From Halopseudomonas salina (lineage in GTDB: Bacteria > Pseudomonadota > Gammaproteobacteria > Pseudomonadales > Pseudomonadaceae): a DNA stretch of 64,000 bases. How positions within the stretch are numbered: position 1 is the stretch's first letter; the number at the start of each line of letters is the position of its first letter. The notes below the pieces were generated by a model. The model did not search any database and was not told the DNA's origin. It saw only the letters and a list, made by a program, of their open reading frames with translations. Positions 20,000 to 28,502 of the stretch are shown here, piece by piece. The DNA is taken from the NCBI RefSeq assembly GCF_008641105.1, contig NZ_VTTI01000014.1:1-64000 (forward strand), written 5' to 3'. The translations under genes and the position numbers were made by a program.

Positions 20000-20027
20000 T
20001 ATAGCATTCAGAAAACAGGGTACAACC

Positions 20028-20915
20028 ATGCGGATGCGCATATTATTGCTGGAAGGGGACTCTTCACTGGGCCAGGCCCTGGTGCGCCTGGCAACTCAGG
20101 AAGGAATCGATATCCGGTCTGTGGACCGGCCGCGAGCGGGCTGGAAAAGCGATCAGTTGCTTGATTGGTTTGATCAGTACCAGGCGGATGCGGTAGTCAA
20201 TCTAGCCTACTTTCATGAGCAGTTTCAGCTTGGAATGGATGATCCGCTGCAACTGACTGCACTGGATGAGTTCAATCGCAATCTCGTTGCACTATGTGCG
20301 AAAGATAATCGGTTGTTGGTCCAGCCATCGAGTGCGCGCGTGTTTGACGGCCTCAAGGCGACGCCTTACACGGAGAAAGACGAACGGTTGCCCGGGGACG
20401 GGTTGGGGCTGGTGCAAGGTGAGCTGGAGAAGCTGCTTGCCACGCATTGTTCCCGTTATGCGGTGTTGCGGTTCAGTTGGTTGCTCGATGCTTCGGCTGA
20501 CGGCCAGCTCGCCAAGTTGCTTGAGCAATTACGAGGGCAGGATCCGGTCCTGCTGGCGGAAGAGTGGCGCGGTAACCCCACGCCGGTAGACGATGCCGCC
20601 CGTGTGTTGTTGGCCGTGCTCAAGCAGCTCGACTGCGAAGCGCCATTGCATGGCGTCTACCATTACGGCAGCACCGAGCCGTCAAGCTGGATCAGTTTTG
20701 CGAAAAGTCTCGCCCAGGAACTGATGGCGAACAACAGGCTGGATCGCGATCCGGTTATCCGCTCCATCCCCTTCGACAAGCAGACCGAAACGGGCTGGGA
20801 ACCCCAGAACGCGGTCCTGACCAGCCGCCGTATCCTGATGGCGTTTGGCGTCAAGCCGCGGCCCTGGCGTGCGCAGCTGGGGCAACTACTGGACAGCATC
20901 GATACTCCGCAATAA
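20028..20915 (+). CDS. RmlD-type short-chain dehydrogenase-like protein with altered active site
   Basis: A 295-residue extended short-chain dehydrogenase resembling dTDP-4-dehydrorhamnose reductase (RmlD). The N-terminal nucleotide loop is LLEGDSSLGQAL, a relaxed GxxGxxG. The position where RmlD has YGxxKxxGE reads LGLVQGELE, so the catalytic Tyr and Lys both appear absent. Conserved structural parts remain (VQPSSARVFDGL, YRYGST-like VYHYGSTEPSSW). It may bind a sugar nucleotide or NAD(P)H without classical reductase chemistry. I chose ATG 20028, 6 residues before MRIL. No rhamnose pathway neighbours are present. Confidence 0.75.
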   Translation: MRMRILLLEGDSSLGQALVRLATQEGIDIRSVDRPRAGWKSDQLLDWFDQYQADAVVNLAYFHEQFQLGMDDPLQLTALDEFNRNLVALCAKDNRLLVQPSSARVFDGLKATPYTEKDERLPGDGLGLVQGELEKLLATHCSRYAVLRFSWLLDASADGQLAKLLEQLRGQDPVLLAEEWRGNPTPVDDAARVLLAVLKQLDCEAPLHGVYHYGSTEPSSWISFAKSLAQELMANNRLDRDPVIRSIPFDKQTETGWEPQNAVLTSRRILMAFGVKPRPWRAQLGQLLDSIDTPQ

Positions 20916-20943
20916 AAAACGGCCGCATAGCGGCCGTTTTTTT
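20914..20943. terminator. Bidirectional terminator between the dehydrogenase-like gene and ompW
   Basis: AAAAAACGGCCGC-ATA-GCGGCCGTTTTTTT is symmetrical, with A- and T-runs on both sides. It serves both convergent genes. Confidence 0.94.
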
Positions 20944-20958
20944 GCTCTGTCTGTCAGA

Positions 20959-21624
20959 TCAGAACTTGTAGCCAATGCTGGCCATGTAAACCATCGGATC
21001 AATTTCCACATCAACCTTGCTGGGTATGCCCGCAGTGCGGAAGTTGGCTGTGGTGTCGATGTCGGCGTACCAGACTGCGGCATTCAGATAAACCTGCTCA
21101 GTCAACTTATAGTCCATGCCTGCTTCCAGGGCGTAACCCCAAGAATCATCGAGATCCAGACTGGAAAAGCCCGCGCCCTCTGCGTTGCTGGACAGGTCTT
21201 CGCTGAAGAACATGGTGTAGTTCAGACCAGCACCAACATAGGGCTGCCAGGCGGAGCTTTTAGCCATTGGGAAATATTGCAGGGTTACTGTCGGTGGCAG
21301 GTGCTTGATGCTGGCAAAGCGGCCTGCGCCCTTGAGTTCGATGTCGTGGCTGAACGGCGTGGCCGCAAGCAGGCCGATACCAATATTGTCGGTCAGCATA
21401 AAGGTGCCGGTAATGCCGAGCTGGGTGTTGCTATCAACGCCGACTTCCAGGCCGGTGTTGGCGCCGCCAACGAATACATTACTGCTGCTTTCCTGAGGGT
21501 CAACAACCGCGGCGCCAACGCGCACGATGACATCACCTGCCTCATGAGCCTGAGCCACAGATGCGGCCAGCAGTGCGGGGGCGAGCAGGAGGCCGGCGGC
21601 CAGTTGAATAGTGAAACGTGACAT
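20959..21624 (-). CDS. ompW: Outer membrane protein OmpW
   Basis: OmpW is an eight-stranded outer membrane beta-barrel with a hydrophobic channel. It has 221 residues from ATG 21624, with GGGAG 9-13 nt upstream. The signal peptide is MSRFTIQLAAGLLLAPALLAASVAQA, and the mature start AHEAGDVIVRVGAAVVDP is typical. Family motifs LLAATPFSHDIELKGAG and LPPTVTLQYFP are present, and the chain ends YMASIGYKF. It is divergent from the TonB operon; an ANR/FNR-like site lies upstream at 21684-21697. Confidence 0.95.
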   Translation of the reverse strand: MSRFTIQLAAGLLLAPALLAASVAQAHEAGDVIVRVGAAVVDPQESSSNVFVGGANTGLEVGVDSNTQLGITGTFMLTDNIGIGLLAATPFSHDIELKGAGRFASIKHLPPTVTLQYFPMAKSSAWQPYVGAGLNYTMFFSEDLSSNAEGAGFSSLDLDDSWGYALEAGMDYKLTEQVYLNAAVWYADIDTTANFRTAGIPSKVDVEIDPMVYMASIGYKF

Positions 21625-21655
21625 GATGAATCTCCCTTGCGTTTGGTATGGCGAG

Positions 21656-21697
21656 ACTTTAGGCGTTGTCAGACAGACAGATATTGATCTGGAGCAA
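21656..21697 (-). promoter_or_regulatory. ANR/FNR-type ompW promoter
   Basis: TTGATCTGGAGCAA (21684-21697) matches the FNR/ANR consensus TTGATN4ATCAA at 9 of 10 positions. A -10-like TAAAGT (minus strand, 21661-21656) follows. If transcription starts 7 nt past it, near 21649, the box is centred at -41.5, the class II activator position. OmpW is under FNR control in E. coli. Direct regulation here is inference. Confidence 0.7.
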
Positions 21698-21760
21698 AGT
21701 TCTTTCGGTCTATCCTCATTCCTTGAAGCTTGCAGACCAGGCCTTGAATAATTGAGCTGT

Positions 21761-21779
21761 TCAAATGATAATGCTTCTC
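21761..21779 (+). promoter_or_regulatory. Fur-box-like site before the TonB operon
   Basis: The 19-mer with core AATGATAAT followed by GCTTCTC matches the E. coli Fur consensus at 13 of 19 positions, including a perfect GATAAT hexamer. It lies 45 nt before the first gene, next to a -10-like TTTAAT at 21781-21786. Iron control of a TonB system would fit. Confidence 0.6.
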
Positions 21780-21823
21780 TTTTAATAGCCCGCCAGCGGG
21801 TGAAACATTTCCGGAGAGTCTGG

Positions 21824-22585
21824 ATGAGAGCGGTTTTATGGGTATTCCTCGTCTTGCCGATGATAGCGGTGGGGCAGGACACGACGGAGCAGGCCCTGGA
21901 GCAGAGTCAGGCCCTGGTGCGCGAAGCGCGGGACTCGCAGCAACGCATCGATCAGCTTGATGACGCTACCCGACAGGCGCTGGAGCGGTATCGACAAGCC
22001 ATCGAGCAGCGTGAGCAGCTGGTTGATTACAACGCGCGTCTGGCCGAAATGGTCGGCGCCCAGAACGAAGAGCTCGAGGCTCTGGAGAGCCAGTTGGCGA
22101 GTATCGAGGATACCCAGCGCGAGCTGTTGCCTCTGATGCAGCGCATGTACGACTCCTTGCAACGTTTCGTAGCCCTGGATCTGCCGTTTTTGTCTGAGGA
22201 GCGGGCAGATCGTCTGGCGCTGCTGAATGAGCTGCTCAAAACCGCCAATGTCAGTGTGGCTGAAAAGTATCGCCGATTGATCGAGGCATACCAGATTGAA
22301 AGTGACTATGGCCGCACGCTTGAGGCCTGGAGGGGCACTCTTGGCGAGAATGAGCAGGTCAAGGTAGTCAATTTTCTGCGCCTGGGGCGGGTCATGCTCT
22401 TCTATCAAAGTCTGGATGGCCGCGAGCAGGGCTACTGGGATGCTCAAGTCAGCACCTGGAAGCCACTCCCGGACGAATATCGCCGTACGCTTGAGCAGGG
22501 CTTGAATATCGCTCGCCAACAACAGACCCCGGTCATGTTACGTCTGCCGTTACCACCGGTAACCGAGCTGGAGGGCGGTCTATGA
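21824..22585 (+). CDS. DUF3450 periplasmic coiled-coil protein of a TonB2-type system
   Basis: A 253-residue exported protein. The start is ATG 21824 (MRAVLWVFLVLPMIAVGQ, signal peptide) with GGAG 9 nt upstream. The region from about 25 to 115 is strongly coiled coil (Glu/Gln/Leu heptads). Family DUF3450 members occur as the first gene of TtpC-TonB2 operons in marine gammaproteobacteria, where their role is not well defined. It overlaps the next gene by ATGA. Confidence 0.85.
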   Translation: MRAVLWVFLVLPMIAVGQDTTEQALEQSQALVREARDSQQRIDQLDDATRQALERYRQAIEQREQLVDYNARLAEMVGAQNEELEALESQLASIEDTQRELLPLMQRMYDSLQRFVALDLPFLSEERADRLALLNELLKTANVSVAEKYRRLIEAYQIESDYGRTLEAWRGTLGENEQVKVVNFLRLGRVMLFYQSLDGREQGYWDAQVSTWKPLPDEYRRTLEQGLNIARQQQTPVMLRLPLPPVTELEGGL

Positions 22586-23925
22586 AACGTTTTCTGATGC
22601 TTGCCGTTCTACTGTTGCCGGCCATGGTCTCTGCCCAGCCGGCCGACCTGGATGCGCTTCTGCGCGATATACAACAGGTGCGCAGCAACGAGCAGGCAGC
22701 CATGCGTGAGCGGGAATCACGCTTCATTGCCGAGCGCGATCAGCAACAGCGCCGCTTGCGCGAGGCAGAAGCGGCACTGGCTGAAGTGCAGGCCGAATCC
22801 GATCGGTTGGAGGCTGAGTTTGGCCTGCATGAAAAGGCCCTCAAGGAGGGTGAGGCGGAGCTGGCGCAGCGTAGCGGCAACCTGGGAGAACTGTTTGGTG
22901 TGGTTCGTCAGGCGGCTGGAGATACACGTAGTCAGTGGCAGGACTCGCTACTCAACATGCAGTTTCCGGATCGCATCGCCATGCTTGATCAGTTGGCCGA
23001 GAGTCGCCGCATTCCCACAGTAGAAACGCTGGAGGCCTTCTGGTTCATGTTGCAGCAGGATATGACGGCCAGCAGCAAGGTCAGTCGTTTCGTTGCTCCG
23101 GTAGTCGGCGAGGATGGTCAACAGCGTGAATTGCCGGTAGTGCGAGTGGGGCCGTTTACCGCTCTACAGGGAAAGGATTACCTGCTTTATCAGCCCGATG
23201 CCGAACGCCTGCTGGTTGCCGGACGGCAGCCTGAGGGTCGGAGTCCGGTCAACGATTTTATCGAGCCGCGGGAGGGTCTGGCTGATCTGAGGGTCGACCC
23301 AACTCGGGGGAATGTGCTGCAGCAGTTGCAACAGACGCCCTCGCTGGGCGAGCGCGTCCATCAGGGAGGGGTGGTTGGTTATGTGATTCTAGCCTTGGGT
23401 GTGCTCGGCTTGCTGCTGGCGCTCTGGCGCCTGGCGTGGCTGCAGCGCACCAGCCTGCGGGTTGATCGGCAGGTGAAGGATCTGGACAACCTCAAACGCG
23501 ACAACCCTCTGGGCCGGGTGCTCGGAGTTATTGGCAGCCGGCCTCGGCTGGAACAGCTCGATACTCTGGAGCTGAAACTCGACGAGGCTATTCTCAAGGA
23601 GACGCCCTCGCTTGAGCGTTGGCAGGGCCTGATCAAGCTGCTCGCAGCAGTAGCTCCCTTGCTGGGCTTGCTGGGCACGGTTACCGGGATGATCGCCACC
23701 TTTCAGGCAATCACCCTGTTCGGTACCGGAGACCCAAAGCTGATGGCTGGGGGCATATCCCAGGCGTTGGTGACCACCGTACTCGGCCTGGTGGTGGCTA
23801 TCCCGTTGTTGTTCATGCATGGCCTGGTGGCCGCGCGCAGCAAGGCGCTGATCCAGTTGCTGGAGCAACAGAGTGCCGGCCTGATCGCGCTGCATCTGGG
23901 CGGTGAGGAGAAAGAGAATGCCTGA
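22582..23925 (+). CDS. TtpC-like MotA/TolQ/ExbB proton channel protein
   Basis: A 447-residue protein. A signal-like N-terminus (MKRFLMLAVLLLPAMVSAQ) is followed by a long periplasmic coiled-coil region to about 260, then a MotA/TolQ/ExbB domain with TM segments near 270, 355 and 400. The core LLAAVAPLLGLLGTVTGMIATFQAITLFG is typical, as is GGISQALVTTVLGLVVAIPLL. This architecture is that of Vibrio TtpC, which works with the TonB2 complex rather than replacing ExbB. It is 4-nt coupled upstream and 8-nt overlapped downstream. Confidence 0.87.
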   Translation: MKRFLMLAVLLLPAMVSAQPADLDALLRDIQQVRSNEQAAMRERESRFIAERDQQQRRLREAEAALAEVQAESDRLEAEFGLHEKALKEGEAELAQRSGNLGELFGVVRQAAGDTRSQWQDSLLNMQFPDRIAMLDQLAESRRIPTVETLEAFWFMLQQDMTASSKVSRFVAPVVGEDGQQRELPVVRVGPFTALQGKDYLLYQPDAERLLVAGRQPEGRSPVNDFIEPREGLADLRVDPTRGNVLQQLQQTPSLGERVHQGGVVGYVILALGVLGLLLALWRLAWLQRTSLRVDRQVKDLDNLKRDNPLGRVLGVIGSRPRLEQLDTLELKLDEAILKETPSLERWQGLIKLLAAVAPLLGLLGTVTGMIATFQAITLFGTGDPKLMAGGISQALVTTVLGLVVAIPLLFMHGLVAARSKALIQLLEQQSAGLIALHLGGEEKENA

Positions 23926-24433
23926 AGGGCTCTGGCAGCTCCGGGACTTTCTCGATAGTGGTGGATGGGTGCTCTGGAGCATCCTTGGCGTCACCATTGT
24001 GTTGTGGACGTTGATGCTGGAACGGTTGTGGTTTCTTGCTCGGGTATTTCCACATGAGGCGCACCAGCTGCAGCAGGGCTGGATAGCCCGTGGCGACCGC
24101 AGCAGCACTGCAGCGCGATTTATACGTGCGGCCTGGTTGTCCCGCGCGCAGATTCGTCTGCAGCGGTATTTACCCATGGTGCGCGTATTGATTGCCCTGT
24201 GTCCGCTACTAGGCTTGTTGGGTACCGTCAGCGGCATGGTGCAGGTATTTGATGTCATGGCGCTGAGCGGTAACGGTAACCCCCGGGCAATGGCCGCCGG
24301 GGTCTCCCGCGCCACAGTACCCACCATGGCCGGGATGGTGGTCGCCATCAGCGGATTATTTTGTCTGGCGCGGCTTGATCAACAGGCCCGCCGGGCGCTG
24401 CAGCGGCTCAATGACCGACTGCGATTTGAATAG
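23918..24433 (+). CDS. exbB: ExbB-type proton channel subunit
   Basis: A 171-residue MotA/TolQ/ExbB protein without the long N-terminal extension of its neighbour. I chose ATG 23918 (MPEGLWQLRDFLDSGGWVLW), with GAGGAG upstream. TM1 is at about 18-38, and the channel helices include LIALCPLLGLLGTVSGMVQVFDVM and VPTMAGMVVAISGLF. With ExbD it would convert the proton gradient into force on TonB. Confidence 0.9.
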   Translation: MPEGLWQLRDFLDSGGWVLWSILGVTIVLWTLMLERLWFLARVFPHEAHQLQQGWIARGDRSSTAARFIRAAWLSRAQIRLQRYLPMVRVLIALCPLLGLLGTVSGMVQVFDVMALSGNGNPRAMAAGVSRATVPTMAGMVVAISGLFCLARLDQQARRALQRLNDRLRFE

Positions 24434-24443
24434 GATCGACTAG

Positions 24444-24866
24444 ATGCGCATGCGCAGACACCACGCAGGTAGCGATGAAGAAGCCGGTATCGATATGACG
24501 CCGATGCTCGACATCGTTTTTATCATGCTGATTTTCTTTATTGTCACCAGCTCCTTTATCAAGGAGTCGGGAATCACTGTGCAGAGCCCCTCGGCGGACT
24601 CTGCCGCAGAGCAGCCCAAGGGCAATATTCTGATCGCCGTCAGTCCGGATGGTGAAATCTGGATCGACCAGCAGCAGGTTGATGTGCGAGCGGTGCGTGC
24701 AGCGGTTGAGCGTATGCTGGTAGATCAGCCTGACAGCACCGTGGTGGTCCAGGCCGACCGGGATTCGCGCAGCGGGCTGGTCATTCAGGTAATGGACCAG
24801 GTCCGTCTGGCCGGCGTGCAGGATGTGGCGCTCGCGGCAACTGCTGCGGCGCCCGGGGGACGCTGA
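24444..24866 (+). CDS. exbD: ExbD-type biopolymer transport protein
   Basis: A 140-residue protein with one N-terminal membrane helix. The signature IDMTPMLDIVFIMLIFFIVTSSF holds the conserved Asp (LDIVF) that carries protons in ExbD/TolR. The periplasmic domain follows. The stop overlaps the tonB ATG. Confidence 0.93.
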   Translation: MRMRRHHAGSDEEAGIDMTPMLDIVFIMLIFFIVTSSFIKESGITVQSPSADSAAEQPKGNILIAVSPDGEIWIDQQQVDVRAVRAAVERMLVDQPDSTVVVQADRDSRSGLVIQVMDQVRLAGVQDVALAATAAAPGGR

Positions 24867-25561
24867 TGCGGCTGCTGCTGAGCTTTGCCGGAGCCTTGCT
24901 GGTCGCCCTGGTGCTGTTTGCATTGATGGTGATCCTGGTCATGCCGCCGCGTGACGACACTCTGGCGGAGGAAGAGCTCGCGCGGGTGAGCTTTGTGCGC
25001 GCGGTAGGCGATACGACCAGCGAAAGCCGGCAAAGGCAGCAGCGTGAGGCGCCCGAACGGCCCCAGCCACCTGAGCCGGTTCCCCAAGCTCAACCGATAA
25101 CCGCGCAACCTCAGCCTGCACCGGAGGTGAGGCTGGACATCACTATTCCTAGCCTGCCGACTTCGATTCAGCTCAGCAGCGCGCCCACGCTGGCAGGGCT
25201 CAGTGCCGCGCAAGTGGCGCCCGCACCGAGTCCGACAGCGGATGCAGCGCCAGCACCCGCAGCAGCTGCCGCGCCCTCCCTGTCGGAAGAAGTTACTCCG
25301 CTGGTCGATATACCCCCAAACTATCCAAGGCGGGCGGTCGCCGCGGGCATCGAGGGACAGGTAAAGCTGGCATTCACAATCACGGCGGAAGGTCGGGTGG
25401 AGAATTTGCGGGTAACTGACGCCAGTCCTGCGGGGGTGTTCGAGCGTGAGGCTCGCCGGGCGGCTAGCCGCTGGCGGTTTGCGCCCCGTAGGGAGAATGG
25501 TCAACCGGTCGCTCGAGAGGCGACCAAGACTCTGCATTTCCGACTGGAAGGGAGGCGCTGA
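24866..25561 (+). CDS. tonB: TonB energy transducer
   Basis: A 231-residue TonB. It has an N-terminal membrane anchor (FAGALLVALVLFALMVILVM) and a linker rich in Pro, Gln and Ala (QPPEPVPQAQPITAQPQPAP). The C-terminal domain begins near PLVDIPPNYPRRAVAAGIEG, with VKLAFTITAEGRVENLRV and an end RWRFAPRRENGQPV. The linker is short compared with E. coli TonB. No TonB-dependent receptor adjoins, so the module may serve receptors elsewhere. Confidence 0.93.
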   Translation: MRLLLSFAGALLVALVLFALMVILVMPPRDDTLAEEELARVSFVRAVGDTTSESRQRQQREAPERPQPPEPVPQAQPITAQPQPAPEVRLDITIPSLPTSIQLSSAPTLAGLSAAQVAPAPSPTADAAPAPAAAAAPSLSEEVTPLVDIPPNYPRRAVAAGIEGQVKLAFTITAEGRVENLRVTDASPAGVFEREARRAASRWRFAPRRENGQPVAREATKTLHFRLEGRR

Positions 25562-26646
25562 TGCGCAGACTACTGTGCGTTCTCGCCGTACTCGTCAGTT
25601 GGCATGTCCAGGCTCAGCAAACGATTGAGCCGGCCGTTTTTCAGGCGTTGAGTAGCGCGCTTGGGGCGCAACAGGCTGGGGATCTGGCGGTGGCGCGCAG
25701 CCGCCTCGAATCTGCTTTAGCGCAAACTGAAAACCGCACCTTGGAGCGCGCGCTACTCGAGCAGCGGCTGGGTTATCTGGCGATCGAAGCCCAGCGTAAT
25801 GCCGAGGCCATCGACTGGCTCCGCAAGGCGCTTGCCCATAATCAGCTTGAGGCACAGGCGGCCAGCCAGGATCGGCGCAATCTGGCCCAGCTGCTGGCGC
25901 AGGCTGGCCAGGATGCTGAAGCGGTCAGTCTGCTGGAGTCGGAATTGGCCTCCGGTACCTTGCCGCTGGAAACGCGTCAGTTACTGGTGCAGCTGTACAA
26001 TCGTCTGGAACGCTATAGCAAGGCCATCCCATTGGCTGAGCAGGTAGTCCTGGCCGACCCGGGTGTCGACGTGGTCTGGTATCAGTTGCTGGCCGGTATG
26101 AATTATCGGCTTCAGCGTTACCAGGCAGCGGAGAAGTGGTTTCGCGTATTACTGCGCCGGGACCCAGGCAATGCACAGGCCTGGCGGCAGTTGGCGGGTG
26201 TGCAAAGCCTCGATCGGCGGCAGGTCGATGCAGCAGCAACCCTGCGTCTTGCCTATGAGGGTGGGATCCGTCTCAGCGACACTGACCTGGAAAACCTGGT
26301 GTCCCTGCAGGTTGCGGCTGGAGCGCCATGGCAAGCGGCAAGATTGCTGGAGGTACTGATGCAGCAAGAGCTCCTGGCGCCCAGCCGCAACCGTAACGAG
26401 CGATTAGCGCAGCTCTGGCAGCAGGCGCGCGATCATGATCGCGCACAAGCGTCCTGGGAAGCTCTGGCCCGGCGCACTGGCCAGTCCGACCATTGGATGC
26501 GTGTTGCGTCAATACAGCTTGAACGCGGGCAATGGCCAGACTTGCTGGAAAGCCTCGCACAGGCCCGTACAACCGCGTCAGCCGCGCAGCGGCAAACGAT
26601 CGATCAATGGGCAGATTATGCTCGTCGGGTGATGGATCAGGGTTGA
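25561..26646 (+). CDS. Tetratricopeptide repeat protein of the TonB2 module
   Basis: A 361-residue exported protein (signal MRRLLCVLAVLVSWHVQAQ) made mostly of TPR-like helical pairs, for example RLGYLAIEAQRNAEAIDWLRKAL and LEQRLG-type repeats. It starts on the tonB stop (TGATG), so it belongs to the same operon. TPR proteins occupy this last position in TtpC-TonB2 operons; its partner is unknown. Confidence 0.82.
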   Translation: MRRLLCVLAVLVSWHVQAQQTIEPAVFQALSSALGAQQAGDLAVARSRLESALAQTENRTLERALLEQRLGYLAIEAQRNAEAIDWLRKALAHNQLEAQAASQDRRNLAQLLAQAGQDAEAVSLLESELASGTLPLETRQLLVQLYNRLERYSKAIPLAEQVVLADPGVDVVWYQLLAGMNYRLQRYQAAEKWFRVLLRRDPGNAQAWRQLAGVQSLDRRQVDAAATLRLAYEGGIRLSDTDLENLVSLQVAAGAPWQAARLLEVLMQQELLAPSRNRNERLAQLWQQARDHDRAQASWEALARRTGQSDHWMRVASIQLERGQWPDLLESLAQARTTASAAQRQTIDQWADYARRVMDQG

Positions 26647-26688
26647 CGACTGCGTGCTGTCGGGCACTGGTTTGCAAGCACAACCCGC

Positions 26689-27210
26689 TTAGTAGCTATA
26701 CGGCTCTACATTCGCATCGGCGATACGGTAGCCGGCGTTGGCCAGGTCACTTTCCACATGCTCTACCTGCATGGCCCCGGTGACCCAGAACGGCTGGTAC
26801 AGCGCTGCCAGTTCAATACCCTTGGCGCTTTGCACATGGACAATCTGGTTGGAAGGCGGCGGGGGCACATGAATGCAGGCGCCGAAGTAGGGCACCAACA
26901 GAAATTCGCTAACGGTGCCGTCGGCATTGATACCTAGCGGCACAATATATCCAGGCAGTTTCACTTCCCGGCCGTCAAGAGTGGCGACGACCGGAGCGGA
27001 GGGTTGCATCTGCACGGCCGGATCGCCGAACTCCTCTTCACTCAGGGTGTCGGCGAGCGAGGAAAGATCATGGGTTGGTTGCTGCATGTCGCCTAACCCA
27101 AGCGCATCCGGCGGCACCAGGTCGCCCCAGCTCAGCTCTTCCACCGCGATAGCGGGGAGGGCGCCGAGCGACAGTGCGCAGACAGCAGTAAAGGCGGCAA
27201 GATAACGCAT
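26689..27210 (-). CDS. DUF3299 periplasmic protein (zinc-linked operon, last gene)
   Basis: A 173-residue exported protein (signal MRYLAAFTAVCALSLGALPAIA). The DUF3299 core is KLPGYIVPLGINADGTVSEFLLVPYFGACIHVPPPPSNQIVHV, with a conserved Cys-Ile-His that could bind metal. It is the fourth gene of a DUF2796-ATPase-permease-DUF3299 operon, as in P. aeruginosa PA4063-PA4066. The role is unproven; a periplasmic metal-handling part is inferred from the company it keeps. Confidence 0.85.
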   Translation of the reverse strand: MRYLAAFTAVCALSLGALPAIAVEELSWGDLVPPDALGLGDMQQPTHDLSSLADTLSEEEFGDPAVQMQPSAPVVATLDGREVKLPGYIVPLGINADGTVSEFLLVPYFGACIHVPPPPSNQIVHVQSAKGIELAALYQPFWVTGAMQVEHVESDLANAGYRIADANVEPYSY

Positions 27211-27239
27211 GCAGTACCCCGTGAGGTTTGGATCTAAAG

Positions 27240-28502
27240 TCAGGTGCGGATCGAAAGACCATCAGCCAGCGACTGCCGGTAGGCACGCCAGGCTGGCACG
27301 CTGCCCATGAGAATGCTGGCTGCCAGAATAGCGCTGAGCAGCGCCCATTCATAGAGCCCCGGAGGGGTGATGGCGATGAACAGCCCATAGCGTGAAAGAA
27401 TCAAGGGTTGGGCGAGCCACAGACACAGATACATCAGGCCGAGGCCGAGCACGATCCCGGCCAGGGCCAGGCTGGCGGCCTCAAGCAACAGAAGACTGAA
27501 CACATGTCGCGGTTTTGCTCCAACGGAGCGCAGAATGGCCATCTCGCGGCGGCGCTCGTTCAGGCTGCTGAGAATGGCTGTCAGCATCCCCACCAGACCG
27601 GTCAGAACGACAAACAGGGAAACGATGAACAGGGCTTTTTCGGCCATGCCCAGCAGGCTCCACAACTCCTGCAACGCGACACCGGGGAGGACTGCCTGCA
27701 GGGGTTCGCCGCCAAACTGGTTGATGTCTCTTTGTACTGCAAAGGTACTGATGCGGCTTGTCAGGCCAAGTAATACTGCGGTTATTGCCTTGGGTGTCAG
27801 GTCCATTTCCCGGGCCTGTTCCGCGCTAACACTTGCGGCGCCCCGTGCGGGCATGCCCTGTTGCCAGTCCACGTGCAGCGCTTCCATGCCCTGCAGGCTG
27901 ATATGGATGGTGCGGTCTACCGGGGTGCCGGTCTTGCGTAGTATGCCGCTGACGCGGAAGGGTTTGTCGCCGTGATCTACAAAACTCACAGAGCCGGTGC
28001 CATGGGCCAGCACCAGCTCACTATTGAGCGCATAGCCCAATTCCCGCGCCACGTCCGCACCCAGCACGGCATCATATAGATCGTTGAAAGGTGCTCCACG
28101 GGCCATCTCGAGTGCCTGATCACGCCCGTGCCGATAGTGCTCGAAATAGCTGGCGCTGGTGCCCATGACCCGAAAGCCGCGGTGCGAGTCGCCCAGGGAA
28201 ATCGGTATGGCCCAGGCTACCCTGGGGTGCTCGGCGACCTGCTGGTAGCTGTCCCAGCGAATGTTATTGGTAGCGTTGCCGATACGAAAAACCGAATACA
28301 GGAGCAGTTGGACCGAGCCGGAGCGGGCGCCGACGATCAGGTCTGTACCAGAAATGGTACTGGTGAAACTGGCCCGCGCCTCCGTTCGAACCTTTTCCAC
28401 GGCCAGTAGCAAGGTCACACTGAGGGCAATCGCCAATACCGTCAGGATGGCGGAAAATCGACGGTTGGCCAGACTCTTTATTGCCAGGCGCAATAGATAC
28501 AT
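27240..28502 (-). CDS. ABC transporter permease, FtsX/MacB type
   Basis: A 420-residue membrane protein with the four-helix FtsX/MacB layout. TM1 is near 15-35 (FSAILTVLAIALSVTLLLAVE), a periplasmic domain of about 230 residues follows, and three helices come at the C-terminus (ALFIVSLFVVLTGLVGMLTAIL, LLLLEAASLALAGIVLGLGL, AILAASILMGSVPAW). It lies in the operon with the ATPase, with TGATG coupling. Type VII ABC proteins usually transmit force rather than act as pores, so the link to zinc may involve lipoprotein or periplasmic remodelling. Confidence 0.88.
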   Translation of the reverse strand: MYLLRLAIKSLANRRFSAILTVLAIALSVTLLLAVEKVRTEARASFTSTISGTDLIVGARSGSVQLLLYSVFRIGNATNNIRWDSYQQVAEHPRVAWAIPISLGDSHRGFRVMGTSASYFEHYRHGRDQALEMARGAPFNDLYDAVLGADVARELGYALNSELVLAHGTGSVSFVDHGDKPFRVSGILRKTGTPVDRTIHISLQGMEALHVDWQQGMPARGAASVSAEQAREMDLTPKAITAVLLGLTSRISTFAVQRDINQFGGEPLQAVLPGVALQELWSLLGMAEKALFIVSLFVVLTGLVGMLTAILSSLNERRREMAILRSVGAKPRHVFSLLLLEAASLALAGIVLGLGLMYLCLWLAQPLILSRYGLFIAITPPGLYEWALLSAILAASILMGSVPAWRAYRQSLADGLSIRT

